A DNA stretch of 13,989 nt, taken from the NCBI GenBank assembly GCA_016281435.1, contig JAEEIQ010000096.1, positions 1 through 13,989 of the forward strand, given 5' to 3'. The notes below the pieces were generated by a model, which saw only the letters and a program-made list of their open reading frames with translations, was not told the DNA's origin and searched no databases. This document shows, piece by piece, positions 1 through 8,836 of the stretch. Positions within the stretch are counted from its first letter, which is position 1. Each line of letters begins with the position of its first letter. The position numbers were made by a program, and so were the translations under genes. The stretch is from Bacteroidales bacterium. GTDB taxonomy: Bacteria; Bacteroidota; Bacteroidia; Bacteroidales; UBA932.

Positions 1-789
1 ACCGGCAACCGCTTCGAGTTCAGGGCCGTCGGCTCGAGCGCCAACTGCGCCGGGGCGATGACCACCCTGAACGCCGCCGTCGCCGATCAGCTTGTCAGCT
101 TCAAGGCCGCCGTGGATAAGGAGATGGCTTCCGGGAAAGCCCTGAACATAGCCGTCATGGACGCCCTCAAGCCCATCATTGCTTCCGTGCTGGACGTCGT
201 CTGCTTCGACGGCAACGGCTACAGCGACGAATGGAAGGTCGAGGCTGCGAAGAGGGGCCTGGACACTGAGACCTGTGTTCCCCGCATGTTCAAGGCCTTC
301 ACTTCGGATGCCGCCGTCAGCATGTTCACGAAGCTCGGGGTTTACTCCGAGAAAGAGCTTGAGGCCCGCAACGAAGTCCGTTGGGAGACATACAGCAAGA
401 AGGTCGATATCGAGGCCCGTGTCATGGGCAGGATGGCCGTCAACCATGTCATCCCCGCCGCACTTCAGTACCAGACCAGGCTGCTGAAGAACATAAGCAT
501 GATCAAGGCCGACTTCCCCGCCGATGCCGATTCCCTTGCCGCGACGCAGACGGCCATCGTGAAGAGGATTTCCGCCCTCGTCAGCGAAATCTCATCCAAG
601 GTGGACGCCATGCTGAAGGCCCGCTCGAAAGCGGAAGAGATTTCCGGCGAATACGAGAAGGCCATGGCGTTCTACGATATCGCCAACGCCCTGTTCGTCA
701 TCCGCAAGGGTGTGGACGCCCTCGAGGAGATTACCGACAACGACCTCTGGCCGCTGCCCAAGTACCGTGAAATCCTTTTCATAAACTAG
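1..789 (+). CDS. glnN: Type III glutamine synthetase, C-terminal part (5' end outside window)
   Basis: This is the last 262 codons of a glutamine synthetase of the GSIII class, which makes glutamine from glutamate, ammonia and ATP in the cytoplasm. The reading frame is open from base 1. The ATG at 58 is internal (codon 20), because the codons before it already encode the family motif TGNRFEFRAVGSS, part of the catalytic core. Further GSIII hallmarks are GNGYSDEW (near residue 80), a helical C-terminal extension with a VIPAALQYQ motif (near residue 151), and the ending WPLPKYREILF. GSIII proteins are usually about 700-730 residues, so roughly two thirds of the gene lies upstream. The stop TAG is followed 11 bases later by gltB, the enzyme that consumes its product, which suggests co-transcription. 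The class is typical of Bacteroidota but also occurs in some other bacteria, including cyanobacteria and Firmicutes. The identification is firm; regulation cannot be seen because the promoter is outside the window. Confidence 0.95.
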   Translation, partial: TGNRFEFRAVGSSANCAGAMTTLNAAVADQLVSFKAAVDKEMASGKALNIAVMDALKPIIASVLDVVCFDGNGYSDEWKVEAAKRGLDTETCVPRMFKAFTSDAAVSMFTKLGVYSEKELEARNEVRWETYSKKVDIEARVMGRMAVNHVIPAALQYQTRLLKNISMIKADFPADADSLAATQTAIVKRISALVSEISSKVDAMLKARSKAEEISGEYEKAMAFYDIANALFVIRKGVDALEEITDNDLWPLPKYREILFIN

Positions 790-800
790 GGGGCGCATAG

Positions 801-3800
801 ATGCGACAAGGATTATACAGGCCGGGTTACGAGCATGATGCCTGCGGCATCGGTATGCTCGTCAACCTCAGGCGGGACAAGAGTCATTCCCTGGTGGACG
901 ACGCCCTCACTGTGCTTGAGAACATGAAGCACAGGGGGGCCGAGGCCGCCGACAACAAGAGCGGAGACGGGGCCGGCATACTGGTCCAGATTCCGCATGA
1001 GTTCATCCTTCTGCAAGGTATTGCGGTCCCGGAGAAAGGCAAGTACGGGGTGGGCATGGTCTTCCTGCCCAAGGACCCTGTCAGATGCGCCGGGTACCTT
1101 GATATAATCAGGGAGGAGGCGCGTAGGGCCTCCCTCGAAGTCACTGCTGTCCGGGAGGTCCCGGTCAATTCCGCGGTCCTCGGCGACAGGGCCAGGGCCA
1201 CCGAGCCCCGCACCGTGCAGGTTTTCATCACCGGCGAGAGCGGCAGCGAAGGGCTGGAGACGGTCCTCTACCTGCTTCGCAAGCATATAGAAAAACGGAT
1301 AGACGACAAGGATTTCTACATCGTTTCCCTGTCCAGCCGGACCCTCGTGTACAAGGGCATGTTGACCTCGGTCCAGCTACGGCAGTACTACCCCGACCTT
1401 TCCAGCCCGTTCTTCACGTCCTCCCTTGCCATGGTGCACTCGCGCTTCAGCACGAACACCTTCCCGGCCTGGCCCCTGGCCCAGCCCTTCAGGATGCTGG
1501 CCCACAACGGGGAGATCAACACCATCCGCGGCAACCGTTCCTGGATGGAGGCGAGGGAGAGCGTCCTCAGTTCCGAGGCTCTCGGGGATGTCAAGGACAT
1601 ATCCCCCATACTGATGCCCGGAATGAGCGACAGCGCCTCTTTCGACAACGCCCTGGAGTTCTTCGTCCGTTCCGGGATGAGCCTGCCGCACGCCATGGCG
1701 ATGATGGTCCCCGAGTCCTTCAATGAGAAAAACCCCATCAGCAAGAAGCTAAAGGCCTTCTACGAGTACCACTCCATACTCATGGAGCCCTGGGACGGTC
1801 CCGCCGCCCTTCTTTTTACGGACGGCAGGTATGCAGGAGGCATGCTCGACCGCAACGGCCTCAGGCCCGCCCGTTACGTCATAACGGAGGACGGCATGCT
1901 GGTCATGGCCTCCGAGGCCGGCTGCCTGGCTGCAGACCCCGCGCGCATCACCAGGAAGGGTATGCTGCAGCCCGGCAAGATACTCCTCGTGGATACTGAG
2001 AAGGGCGAGATCATCACCGACGAGGACCTGAAGAAGGAACTCGCCGACGAGTACGACTACAGGGGCTGGCTCTCCGACGGAAGGATAGAACTGGCGAACC
2101 TGCGGAGCGGGAGGAAGGGGGATTACGGGATCGAAGACCTTCACCGCAAGCTGCGCGCGTTCGGATACACCCGCGAGGATGCCGAAAGAATCATCCTCCC
2201 CATGTGTGCCAATGCCCAGGAGCCGCTGACATCGATGGGCAACGACACCCAGCTGGCTGCGTTCTCCACGAAGCCGCAGCTTCTGTTCAACTATTTCCGC
2301 CAGCAGTTCGCCCAGGTCACCAACCCGCCCATCGACCCCATACGCGAAGAATTGGTCATGTCCCTGACGGAGTACATAGGGGCGGTCGGAATGAACATCC
2401 TTTCCGCGAACAGTTCGCATTGCAAGATGGTCCGTCTGCCACAACCCGTCTTGACGAACACTGAGGTGGATACTCTCTGCAGCATACGCTACAAGGGCTT
2501 CAACACGGAGAAACTGGACATACTCTTCGACCCCGATGAGGGTGCCGAGGGGATGGAGAAAGCCCTCAAGGCGCTTTGTGCCGAGGCTGAAAAATCCGTC
2601 AGCGAGGGCATCAACTACATTATCCTCAGCGATCGCGGCATAGGCCCCGGAAAAGCGGCCATCCCATCCCTGCTGGCGGTCAGCGCCATCCACCATCATC
2701 TCGTTTCCGTCAAGAAGAGGGTCCAGACGGCGCTTGTCGTGGAGAGCGGAGAGATACGCGAGGTCATGCACGCGGCTCTTCTTCTGGCATACGGTGCGAG
2801 CGCCATCAACCCTTACATGGCTTTTGCGGTCATCAACTCTCTCATCCGGGAGGGCCGGCTCCGCATGGATGAGGTGACGGCCCGCCACAATTACATCAAG
2901 GCCGTGGACAAGGGCCTGCTGAAGATCATGAGCAAGATGGGCATAAGCACCATACGCTCCTACCGCGGAGCAAAGCTCTTCGAGACCATAGGGCTCAGCC
3001 CGGAACTGCTGGACAAGTACTTCGGCGGTTCAGTCTCGACTATCGGGGGAATAGGACTGGATACCATAGCCGGGGATGCCGTGCGCATGCACGCCGAAGG
3101 CTACGGGCAGCCGGTCCCGGACCTGCTGCCTATGGTGGGACAGTATTCCTTCCGCAAGGACGGCATAGCCCATGCATGGACGCCGGAGGCCATCGCGGCC
3201 CTCCAGATTGCGACCCGCGAAGGCAGCTATCCCAAGTTCAAGCAGTTTACATCCATCATCGACGGCCGCAAGGAGCCTCTTTTCATCCGCGACTTCTTCA
3301 AGTTCAAGGAGAACCCCATACCCATCGGGGAGGTCGAGCCGGAAAGCGAAATCGTCCGTCGCTTCGTCGGCGGGGCGATGTCCTTCGGAGCCCTGGGCAA
3401 GGAGGCCCACGAGGCCATAGCCTTGGCCCTCAACAGGCTGGGCAGCCGCAGCAACACCGGCGAGGGAGGGGAAGACAGCGCCCGCTTCCACACCGACCTC
3501 AACAGCAAGGTCAAGCAGGTCGCTTCCGGCCGTTTCGGAGTAACGGCGGAATACCTCGTCAACGCCTCCGAGATCCAGATCAAGATAGCCCAGGGAGCCA
3601 AGCCCGGCGAGGGAGGACAACTTCCCGGTTTCAAGGTGGACTCCGTCATAGCCAGGACCCGCAACTCCATTCCGGGCATATCCCTGATATCCCCGCCGCC
3701 GCATCATGACATCTATTCCATCGAGGACCTGGCACAGCTGATCTATGACCTCAAGAACGTGAACCCCTCCGCCGCCGTCAGCGTCAAGCTGGTCTCCGAG

Positions 3801-5249
3801 AGCGGAGTCGGCACCATTGCCGCCGGAGTGGCGAAGGCCAAGGCAGACCTGATCGTTATATCCGGGGCAGAAGGCGGCACCGGTGCGGCCCCCGCCTCGT
3901 CCGTCAGGTACGCCGGAGTCTCTCCGGAAATAGGCCTTGCCGAGGCACAGCAGACCCTCGTCCTCAACGGCTTGCGCGGCAACGTGGAACTGCAGGTGGA
4001 CGGACAGCTGAAGACCGGACGCGACATTGTCGCCATGGCCCTGCTCGGAGCTGGTGAATTCGGATTCGGCACGGCCCAGCTGATAGTGCTCGGCTGCGTG
4101 CTGATGCGCAAGTGCCATTCGAACACCTGTCCCATGGGAGTGGCCACGCAGGATCCTGCGCTGAGGAAAAACTTCAAGGGAAGCGCCGACTATCTGGTCA
4201 ACTACTTCACCTTCCTTGCGAGGGAGGTTCGGGAGTACCTGGCCCTGATGGGATTCCGCCGCTTCGAAGATATCATAGGCCGTACGGACCTGATAGAGGC
4301 GGATACGACCCGCATGGAAGGCAAGATGCGCGGACTGGACTTCAGCAGTCTGCTCTACCGGCCCGACACTGACGCAGCCCTGCACAAGGACGTCACCGGA
4401 GTCCACCCGGTCCGGAATCCGGTGGACAGCGGGCTTGAGGCTGCGGTGCGGCACTCCGTCGAGACAGGGGAGAAGGCTTCCCTGTCCTGTCCCATAGTCA
4501 ATACGAACCGCAGTGCCGGAGCCATGATTTCGGGCATGGTTGCCGCTGCAAAGGGAGCCGCGGGCCTGCCTGAAGGCACGGTGAAAGTGGACTTCCACGG
4601 TTCTGCCGGGCAGAGTTTCGGCGCCTTCCTTGCCTCAGGCCTTGAGTTCAGGCTCGAGGGCGAAGCCAACGACTATGTGGCCAAAGGCCTTTCAGGAGGC
4701 GTAATCTCGATATTCCCGCCCGCGGAGAGCACTTTCGCCGCTGCGGAGAATACCATAGCCGGCAACACCGTGCTCTACGGCGCCACTTCCGGAAAACTCT
4801 TCGTCTGCGGCAAGGCAGGCGAGAGGTTCGCCGTCAGGAACTCCGGTGCCACGGCCGTGGTCGAAGGCGCCGGCGATCACTGCTGCGAGTACATGACCGG
4901 AGGCCGGGTAGTGGTCCTCGGGCCGACCGGCCGCAACTTCGCCGCCGGCATGTCCGGTGGGCTGGCCTATGTCTGGGATCCGGAGCACGATTTCGACTAC
5001 TACTGCAACATGGACATGATCGAGCTCGGCCTCATCGAGGAGAAAGAGCGCAAGGAGGAACTGAAGGCCATACTCGGGGAGCATCTTGCACGGACCGGTT
5101 CGAAACGGGCCGCGGAGCTGCTTTCAGAATGGGATGCCCGCATCGGCGAGTTCATCCAGGTCACGCCCATAGAATACAAGAAAGTCCTGCAGGAGGAAGC
5201 CCTTCGCAGGATCCAGGAAAAGATTGACAACGTTCAGAGAGATTATTGA
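801..5249 (+). CDS. gltB: Glutamate synthase (NADPH) large/alpha subunit
   Basis: The large subunit of glutamate synthase (GOGAT) hydrolyses glutamine and transfers the ammonia through an internal tunnel to 2-oxoglutarate, giving glutamate. At 1482 residues it is full length for the family. The N-terminal class II amidotransferase domain (residues 15 to about 420) begins at Cys15 in the motif DACGIG, which implies removal of a 14-residue propeptide. HRGAEAADNKSGDGAG and LAHNGEINTIRGN follow. A central domain starts near residue 449, and the FMN-binding synthase domain spans about 812-1200, with MSFGALGKEAHEA and SNTGEGGED. The 3Fe-4S cluster ligands are Cys1099, Cys1105 and Cys1110 in the C-x5-C-x4-C motif. 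A C-terminal GXGXG beta-helix domain closes the protein (GSAGQSFGAFLASG and later glycine-rich repeats). The ATG at 801 is preceded by a G-rich AGGGGG at about 788-793. The next gene, two bases downstream, encodes the partner subunit GltD, which points to the NADPH-dependent rather than the ferredoxin-dependent form. Confidence 0.98.
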   Translation: MRQGLYRPGYEHDACGIGMLVNLRRDKSHSLVDDALTVLENMKHRGAEAADNKSGDGAGILVQIPHEFILLQGIAVPEKGKYGVGMVFLPKDPVRCAGYLDIIREEARRASLEVTAVREVPVNSAVLGDRARATEPRTVQVFITGESGSEGLETVLYLLRKHIEKRIDDKDFYIVSLSSRTLVYKGMLTSVQLRQYYPDLSSPFFTSSLAMVHSRFSTNTFPAWPLAQPFRMLAHNGEINTIRGNRSWMEARESVLSSEALGDVKDISPILMPGMSDSASFDNALEFFVRSGMSLPHAMAMMVPESFNEKNPISKKLKAFYEYHSILMEPWDGPAALLFTDGRYAGGMLDRNGLRPARYVITEDGMLVMASEAGCLAADPARITRKGMLQPGKILLVDTEKGEIITDEDLKKELADEYDYRGWLSDGRIELANLRSGRKGDYGIEDLHRKLRAFGYTREDAERIILPMCANAQEPLTSMGNDTQLAAFSTKPQLLFNYFRQQFAQVTNPPIDPIREELVMSLTEYIGAVGMNILSANSSHCKMVRLPQPVLTNTEVDTLCSIRYKGFNTEKLDILFDPDEGAEGMEKALKALCAEAEKSVSEGINYIILSDRGIGPGKAAIPSLLAVSAIHHHLVSVKKRVQTALVVESGEIREVMHAALLLAYGASAINPYMAFAVINSLIREGRLRMDEVTARHNYIKAVDKGLLKIMSKMGISTIRSYRGAKLFETIGLSPELLDKYFGGSVSTIGGIGLDTIAGDAVRMHAEGYGQPVPDLLPMVGQYSFRKDGIAHAWTPEAIAALQIATREGSYPKFKQFTSIIDGRKEPLFIRDFFKFKENPIPIGEVEPESEIVRRFVGGAMSFGALGKEAHEAIALALNRLGSRSNTGEGGEDSARFHTDLNSKVKQVASGRFGVTAEYLVNASEIQIKIAQGAKPGEGGQLPGFKVDSVIARTRNSIPGISLISPPPHHDIYSIEDLAQLIYDLKNVNPSAAVSVKLVSESGVGTIAAGVAKAKADLIVISGAEGGTGAAPASSVRYAGVSPEIGLAEAQQTLVLNGLRGNVELQVDGQLKTGRDIVAMALLGAGEFGFGTAQLIVLGCVLMRKCHSNTCPMGVATQDPALRKNFKGSADYLVNYFTFLAREVREYLALMGFRRFEDIIGRTDLIEADTTRMEGKMRGLDFSSLLYRPDTDAALHKDVTGVHPVRNPVDSGLEAAVRHSVETGEKASLSCPIVNTNRSAGAMISGMVAAAKGAAGLPEGTVKVDFHGSAGQSFGAFLASGLEFRLEGEANDYVAKGLSGGVISIFPPAESTFAAAENTIAGNTVLYGATSGKLFVCGKAGERFAVRNSGATAVVEGAGDHCCEYMTGGRVVVLGPTGRNFAAGMSGGLAYVWDPEHDFDYYCNMDMIELGLIEEKERKEELKAILGEHLARTGSKRAAELLSEWDARIGEFIQVTPIEYKKVLQEEALRRIQEKIDNVQRDY

Positions 5250-5251
5250 TC

Positions 5252-6604
5252 ATGGGAAATCCAAAGGCGTTCATGACCATACCCCGGCAGGATGCCGGGC
5301 ACAGGCCTGTCTATGAGAGGATCTGCGACTTCAGCGAAGTCGAACAGACCCTCAGTGAAACCGAGCGCCGCAACCAGGCGTCGCGCTGCATGGATTGCGG
5401 GGTTCCCTTCTGCCACTGGGCATGTCCCCTGGGCAACCGTCCTCCTGAATGGCAGGATGCCGTCTATCGCGGAGACTGGGAGCAGGCTTTCAAGATCCTG
5501 GCACAAACCAACGATTTCCCGGAATTCACCGGGCGCGTCTGCCCGGCCCTCTGCGAGAAGAGCTGCGTGCTGAACCACAGTATCGACGCTCCCGTGACGA
5601 CGAGGGAAAATGAGTGTGCAATAATCGAGAAGGCCTTCGCGGAAGGGTATATCTCTCCCCGGACCTATCCCCGCAACGGGAAGAAGGTGGCCGTCATCGG
5701 CGCCGGTCCATCCGGCCTTTCCGCGGCGACAAGGTTGAACTGTCTGGGCTATGATGTCACGGTGTTCGACAAGATGAAGAAGGCCGGCGGACTGGTCCGC
5801 TACGGCATACCCAACTTCAAACTTGACAAGTTCGTCATCAACAGGCGCATCAGCTTCATGGAGGCCGAGGGCATAAAGTTCGAATGCGGCACATACATAG
5901 AGCCGGGGACCGTTCCGGAGGGATTTGACGCTTATGTAATAGCGACCGGTACGCCCCAGGCCAGGGATCTCAGGATACCGGGCCGGGAGCTCAAGGGCAT
6001 ATACTTCGCCCTCCAGATGCTTACCCAGCAGAACGAGAGGCTCGAAGGGGAAAAGTTCTCTCCGGAAGAGACCGTGAGTGCGAAGGGCAAGAAAGTCCTC
6101 GTCATAGGCGGAGGCGATACCGGAAGCGACTGCATAGGCACCTGCCACCGCCAGGAAGCCGTTTCCGTGACCCAGATAGAGATCATGCCCCAGCCGCCCG
6201 AGAATTACAATCCCGCCACCCCGTGGCCGTACTGGCCCCAGATCATGAAGACCACGACCAGCCACGAGGAAGGCTGCACCCGCAGGTGGTGCCTGACATC
6301 CAACAGGTTCATCGGCGATTCCGACGGCCGTCTCACCGGGGTCGAGGTGGAGAGGGTGGAATGGCTGCCCGCACCCGACGGGGGCCGGCCGGTCATGAAG
6401 CCGACGGGCGAGAAGGAGGTTATCGACTGCGACATGGTCCTGCTGGCCATGGGCTTCCTCAAGCCGGAGCAGCCCGCCTACGGGGAGAACGTCTTCCTCT
6501 GCGGGGACGCACGCAGCGGTGCCAGCCTCGTGGTCAGGGCCATTGCCAGCGGCAGGCAGGTCGCCGCCGAGTTGGACCGTTATCTCAGGAAGGCCGATGT
6601 ATAA
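5252..6604 (+). CDS. gltD: Glutamate synthase (NADPH) small/beta subunit
   Basis: The 450-residue small subunit of glutamate synthase takes electrons from NADPH and passes them through FAD and iron-sulfur clusters to GltB. The N-terminal cluster-binding region has cysteines at 46, 49, 54 and 58 (motif [14 protein letters not shown]) and a second group at 97, 101 and 105. The FAD-binding GAGPSG motif is at residues 150-155, and the nucleotide-binding GGGDTGSD motif is at 286-293. The C-terminal [17 protein letters not shown] segment is the usual FAD-contacting end of this family. I chose the ATG at 5252, two bases after the gltB stop; a TTG at 5246 in the same frame would add only two residues and is less likely. 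The 3' end overlaps the dapL start by 8 bases. Related subunits occur in other oxidoreductases, but adjacency to gltB makes this assignment secure. Confidence 0.97.
   Translation: MGNPKAFMTIPRQDAGHRPVYERICDFSEVEQTLSETERRNQASRCMDCGVPFCHWACPLGNRPPEWQDAVYRGDWEQAFKILAQTNDFPEFTGRVCPALCEKSCVLNHSIDAPVTTRENECAIIEKAFAEGYISPRTYPRNGKKVAVIGAGPSGLSAATRLNCLGYDVTVFDKMKKAGGLVRYGIPNFKLDKFVINRRISFMEAEGIKFECGTYIEPGTVPEGFDAYVIATGTPQARDLRIPGRELKGIYFALQMLTQQNERLEGEKFSPEETVSAKGKKVLVIGGGDTGSDCIGTCHRQEAVSVTQIEIMPQPPENYNPATPWPYWPQIMKTTTSHEEGCTRRWCLTSNRFIGDSDGRLTGVEVERVEWLPAPDGGRPVMKPTGEKEVIDCDMVLLAMGFLKPEQPAYGENVFLCGDARSGASLVVRAIASGRQVAAELDRYLRKADV
6587..6593 (+). promoter_or_regulatory. Possible Shine-Dalgarno sequence for dapL
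   Basis: AGGAAGG lies inside the end of gltD and ends three bases before the dapL ATG; its first AGGA sits six bases upstream. It supports the 6597 start, although Bacteroidota depend only weakly on Shine-Dalgarno pairing. Confidence 0.45.
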
Positions 6605-7769
6605 GATCAACCCCAATTTCTCCGCCCTGTCGCGCCGTTATCTCTTTTCGATGATAGCGTCGAAGGTCGCCGCCCTGAAGGAGGCCCGTCCGGAGGTGGT
6701 GATAATCAGGATGGGCATAGGCGACGTGACCCTGCCCCTGGCTCCGGCGGCGGTCGAAGCCATGAGGGCGGCTGTCGGGGAGTTTTCTTCGGAGGAAACC
6801 TTCCACGGCTATGGCCCCGAGCACGGCTATGACTTCCTGCGCCGGGCAATCGTCGACAACGACTACCGGGGAATGGGCATACGGCCTTCCGACGTCTTCA
6901 TCAGCGACGGGGCGAAGAGCGACACCGGCAATATCGTGGATCTTTTCGGTCCGGGCAACGTAGTGGCCATCACGGATCCGGTCTATCCGGTCTATGTGGA
7001 TACCAACATAATCTCGGGCAGGGACATACGTTACATTCCCTGCAACGCCGCCAATTCCTTCACCGGGGACATCCCGGAAGGGGACGTCGATATCATCTAT
7101 CTCTGTTTCCCCAACAACCCGACGGGGGCTGCCATAACGGCGGAAAAGCTTTCGCAGTGGGTGCGCTACGCCCTGGACCACGGGAGCATCATCCTGTACG
7201 ACGCAGCCTACGAGGCCTACATACGCGAGAGTGGCCTGCCCCATTCCATCTATGAGATAGAGGGGGCGCGGCAGTGCGCCATCGAATTCCGCAGTTTTTC
7301 GAAGACGGCAGGGTTCACGGGGGTAAGGTGCGGTTTCACCGTGATTCCGGAGGAGCTCGGTGAGCTGAACGGTCTCTGGGAGCGCAGGCAGGGATGCAAG
7401 TTCAACGGCGCTTCCTACATATCCCAGAGAGGGGCTGAGGCGATCTACTCTCCCGAAGGGAAGAAGCAGGTCCGTCAGGCTGTCGATTATTACCTTGCCA
7501 ACGCGGCGGTGATACGGCAGGCCCTCGGGAGCATGGGCCTCGAGGTCACGGGAGGTGTCAACTCACCCTATGTCTGGGCCGGAACCCCGGGCGGGATGGC
7601 ATCATGGGATTTCTTCGATCTTTGCCTCGGGAAGGCTGGGGTTGTGGTCACCCCAGGGGCCGGCTTCGGCGTCCAGGGTGAGGGCTATTTCAGGGTTTCA
7701 GCCTTTGGCAGCCGGCAGGATGTCGAGGCTGGGATGGAAAGGATGAAAGATGTATTGGATAGAATATGA
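6597..7769 (+). CDS. dapL: LL-diaminopimelate aminotransferase
   Basis: This is a PLP-dependent class I/II aminotransferase that transfers an amino group from glutamate to tetrahydrodipicolinate, giving LL-diaminopimelate in one step on the way to lysine and peptidoglycan. DapL-specific motifs are [34 protein letters not shown] and [13 protein letters not shown]. Visible PLP-site residues are Asn173-Asn174 (NNPTG), Asp202 and Tyr205 (YDAAYEAY), the Schiff-base lysine Lys236 in [12 protein letters not shown], and Arg244. At 390 residues it is about 20 shorter than the usual 405-411. The shortening appears to fall in two surface loops, after ISGRD (near residue 145) and after VIPEEL (near residue 252). 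The ATG at 6597 overlaps the end of gltD by 8 bases (ATGTATAA) and has AGGAAGG just upstream at 6587-6593. An in-frame extension to about 6519 lies wholly within gltD and has no family resemblance, so it is not the start. A sister aminotransferase of other specificity is possible but unlikely given the motifs. Confidence 0.93.
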   Translation: MYKINPNFSALSRRYLFSMIASKVAALKEARPEVVIIRMGIGDVTLPLAPAAVEAMRAAVGEFSSEETFHGYGPEHGYDFLRRAIVDNDYRGMGIRPSDVFISDGAKSDTGNIVDLFGPGNVVAITDPVYPVYVDTNIISGRDIRYIPCNAANSFTGDIPEGDVDIIYLCFPNNPTGAAITAEKLSQWVRYALDHGSIILYDAAYEAYIRESGLPHSIYEIEGARQCAIEFRSFSKTAGFTGVRCGFTVIPEELGELNGLWERRQGCKFNGASYISQRGAEAIYSPEGKKQVRQAVDYYLANAAVIRQALGSMGLEVTGGVNSPYVWAGTPGGMASWDFFDLCLGKAGVVVTPGAGFGVQGEGYFRVSAFGSRQDVEAGMERMKDVLDRI

Positions 7770-8836
7770 AGCAGGCGAAACTGATACTGGAAGACGGCAG
7801 TTGCTACGAGGCCTTTTCCTTCGGCAGTGAAAAGTCCGTGTCCGGCGAGATGGTCTTCTACACGGCTATGACGGGTTATCCCGAGAGTCTTACAGACCCT
7901 TCCTACAGGGGCCAGATACTGGTACCTACCTTTCCGATGATAGGGAACTACGGTGTCCCCGACGACGAGCGCAGCGGGGGCATCTCCGTCCATTTCGAGT
8001 CAGAGAAGATACAGTGCCTGGCCCTCGTGATAGCTGATTATTCTGAGAAATACAGTCACTGGGATTCGAGCCGCAGCCTCGGGACCTGGCTGAAGCAGAA
8101 CGGCGTGCCCGGTCTGTATGGAGTGGATACGCGCGAGCTGACGAAGAAGCTCCGTGACAGGGGGGCCATGCTCGGAAAAGTCGTTTTCGACGATGCCGAT
8201 ATCCCCTTCCACGACCCCAACAAGGACAATCTCGTCGCGGAGGTCTCCACGAAAGAGATCCGATACTACGGCAGCGGCAGACTGAAGGTCCTCATGGTGG
8301 ACTGCGGGATGAAGAACAACATCCTGCGCTGCCTGCTCAAGCATGACGTGACCATCAAGAGGGTGCCCTGGGACTATGATTTCACATCCGAAGACTATGA
8401 CGGCCTCTTCATCTCGAACGGCCCCGGGGATCCGGCCATGTGCACGAAGACCGTGGAACATCTGAGGACGGCCCTGACGCAGGACCGCCCTATCATGGGC
8501 ATATGCCTGGGCAACCAGCTGCTGGCCCTTGCCGCCGGAGCGAAGACATACAAGCTGAAATACGGCCACCGCGGCCATAACCAGCCCGTCCTCGTCCCCG
8601 GGACCCACACCTGCTACATAAGTTCCCAGAACCACGGCTTCGCCATCGATCCTTCCACCTTGCCCGCAGACTGGAGACCCATGTTCGTCAACCTCAACGA
8701 CGGTACGAACGAAGGCATCGAACATGTCAGCAAGCCATTCTTCTCCACCCAATTCCACCCGGAGGCGTCGAGCGGCCCCGTGGATACGGAGTCCCTTTTC
8801 GCCCGCTTTGTCGAAAACATGAAACAACGAGTATGA
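7766..8836 (+). CDS. carA: Carbamoyl-phosphate synthase small (glutaminase) subunit
   Basis: The small subunit of carbamoyl-phosphate synthase hydrolyses glutamine and channels the ammonia to CarB for carbamoyl phosphate, which feeds pyrimidine and arginine synthesis. The 356-residue protein has the N-terminal CPSase domain ([20 protein letters not shown] near residue 30; [15 protein letters not shown] near 115). A class I glutamine amidotransferase domain follows from about residue 174. The catalytic triad is Cys247 in GICLGNQ, with His331 and Glu333 in QFHPE. The segments [23 protein letters not shown] and [10 protein letters not shown] resemble, from memory, the amidotransferase part of eukaryotic CAD more than E. 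coli CarA. The gene is slightly shorter than E. coli CarA (382 residues) but complete. Its ATG overlaps the dapL stop (ATGA, 4 bases), and its own stop overlaps the carB start in the same way, so translational coupling with carB is likely. No strong Shine-Dalgarno sequence is visible. Confidence 0.97.
   Translation: MKQAKLILEDGSCYEAFSFGSEKSVSGEMVFYTAMTGYPESLTDPSYRGQILVPTFPMIGNYGVPDDERSGGISVHFESEKIQCLALVIADYSEKYSHWDSSRSLGTWLKQNGVPGLYGVDTRELTKKLRDRGAMLGKVVFDDADIPFHDPNKDNLVAEVSTKEIRYYGSGRLKVLMVDCGMKNNILRCLLKHDVTIKRVPWDYDFTSEDYDGLFISNGPGDPAMCTKTVEHLRTALTQDRPIMGICLGNQLLALAAGAKTYKLKYGHRGHNQPVLVPGTHTCYISSQNHGFAIDPSTLPADWRPMFVNLNDGTNEGIEHVSKPFFSTQFHPEASSGPVDTESLFARFVENMKQRV

Noticed and set aside
58..789. 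A stand-alone 243-residue gene starting at 58
   Set aside because: The same frame is open to base 1 and the upstream codons encode conserved GSIII sequence, so the ATG at 58 is internal to glnN.
790..800. A promoter, terminator or leader between glnN and gltB
   Set aside because: The gap is 11 bases, too short for such elements, and contains only a G-rich possible ribosome-binding site.
1749..2888. A 379-codon open frame on the - strand within gltB
   Set aside because: It is antisense to the conserved central part of gltB and resembles no family I know.
3030..4598. A 522-codon open frame on the - strand within gltB
   Set aside because: It is antisense to the FMN domain of gltB, with no recognisable motif and low-complexity Gly/Val/His-rich composition; it is a shadow frame.
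6519..6596. An N-terminal extension of dapL
   Set aside because: It lies fully inside gltD, is unlike any DapL N-terminus, and a good start with an upstream purine-rich site exists at 6597.
5243..6616. A 457-codon open frame on the - strand covering all of gltD
   Set aside because: It mirrors gltD almost end to end and its composition is an antisense artefact.
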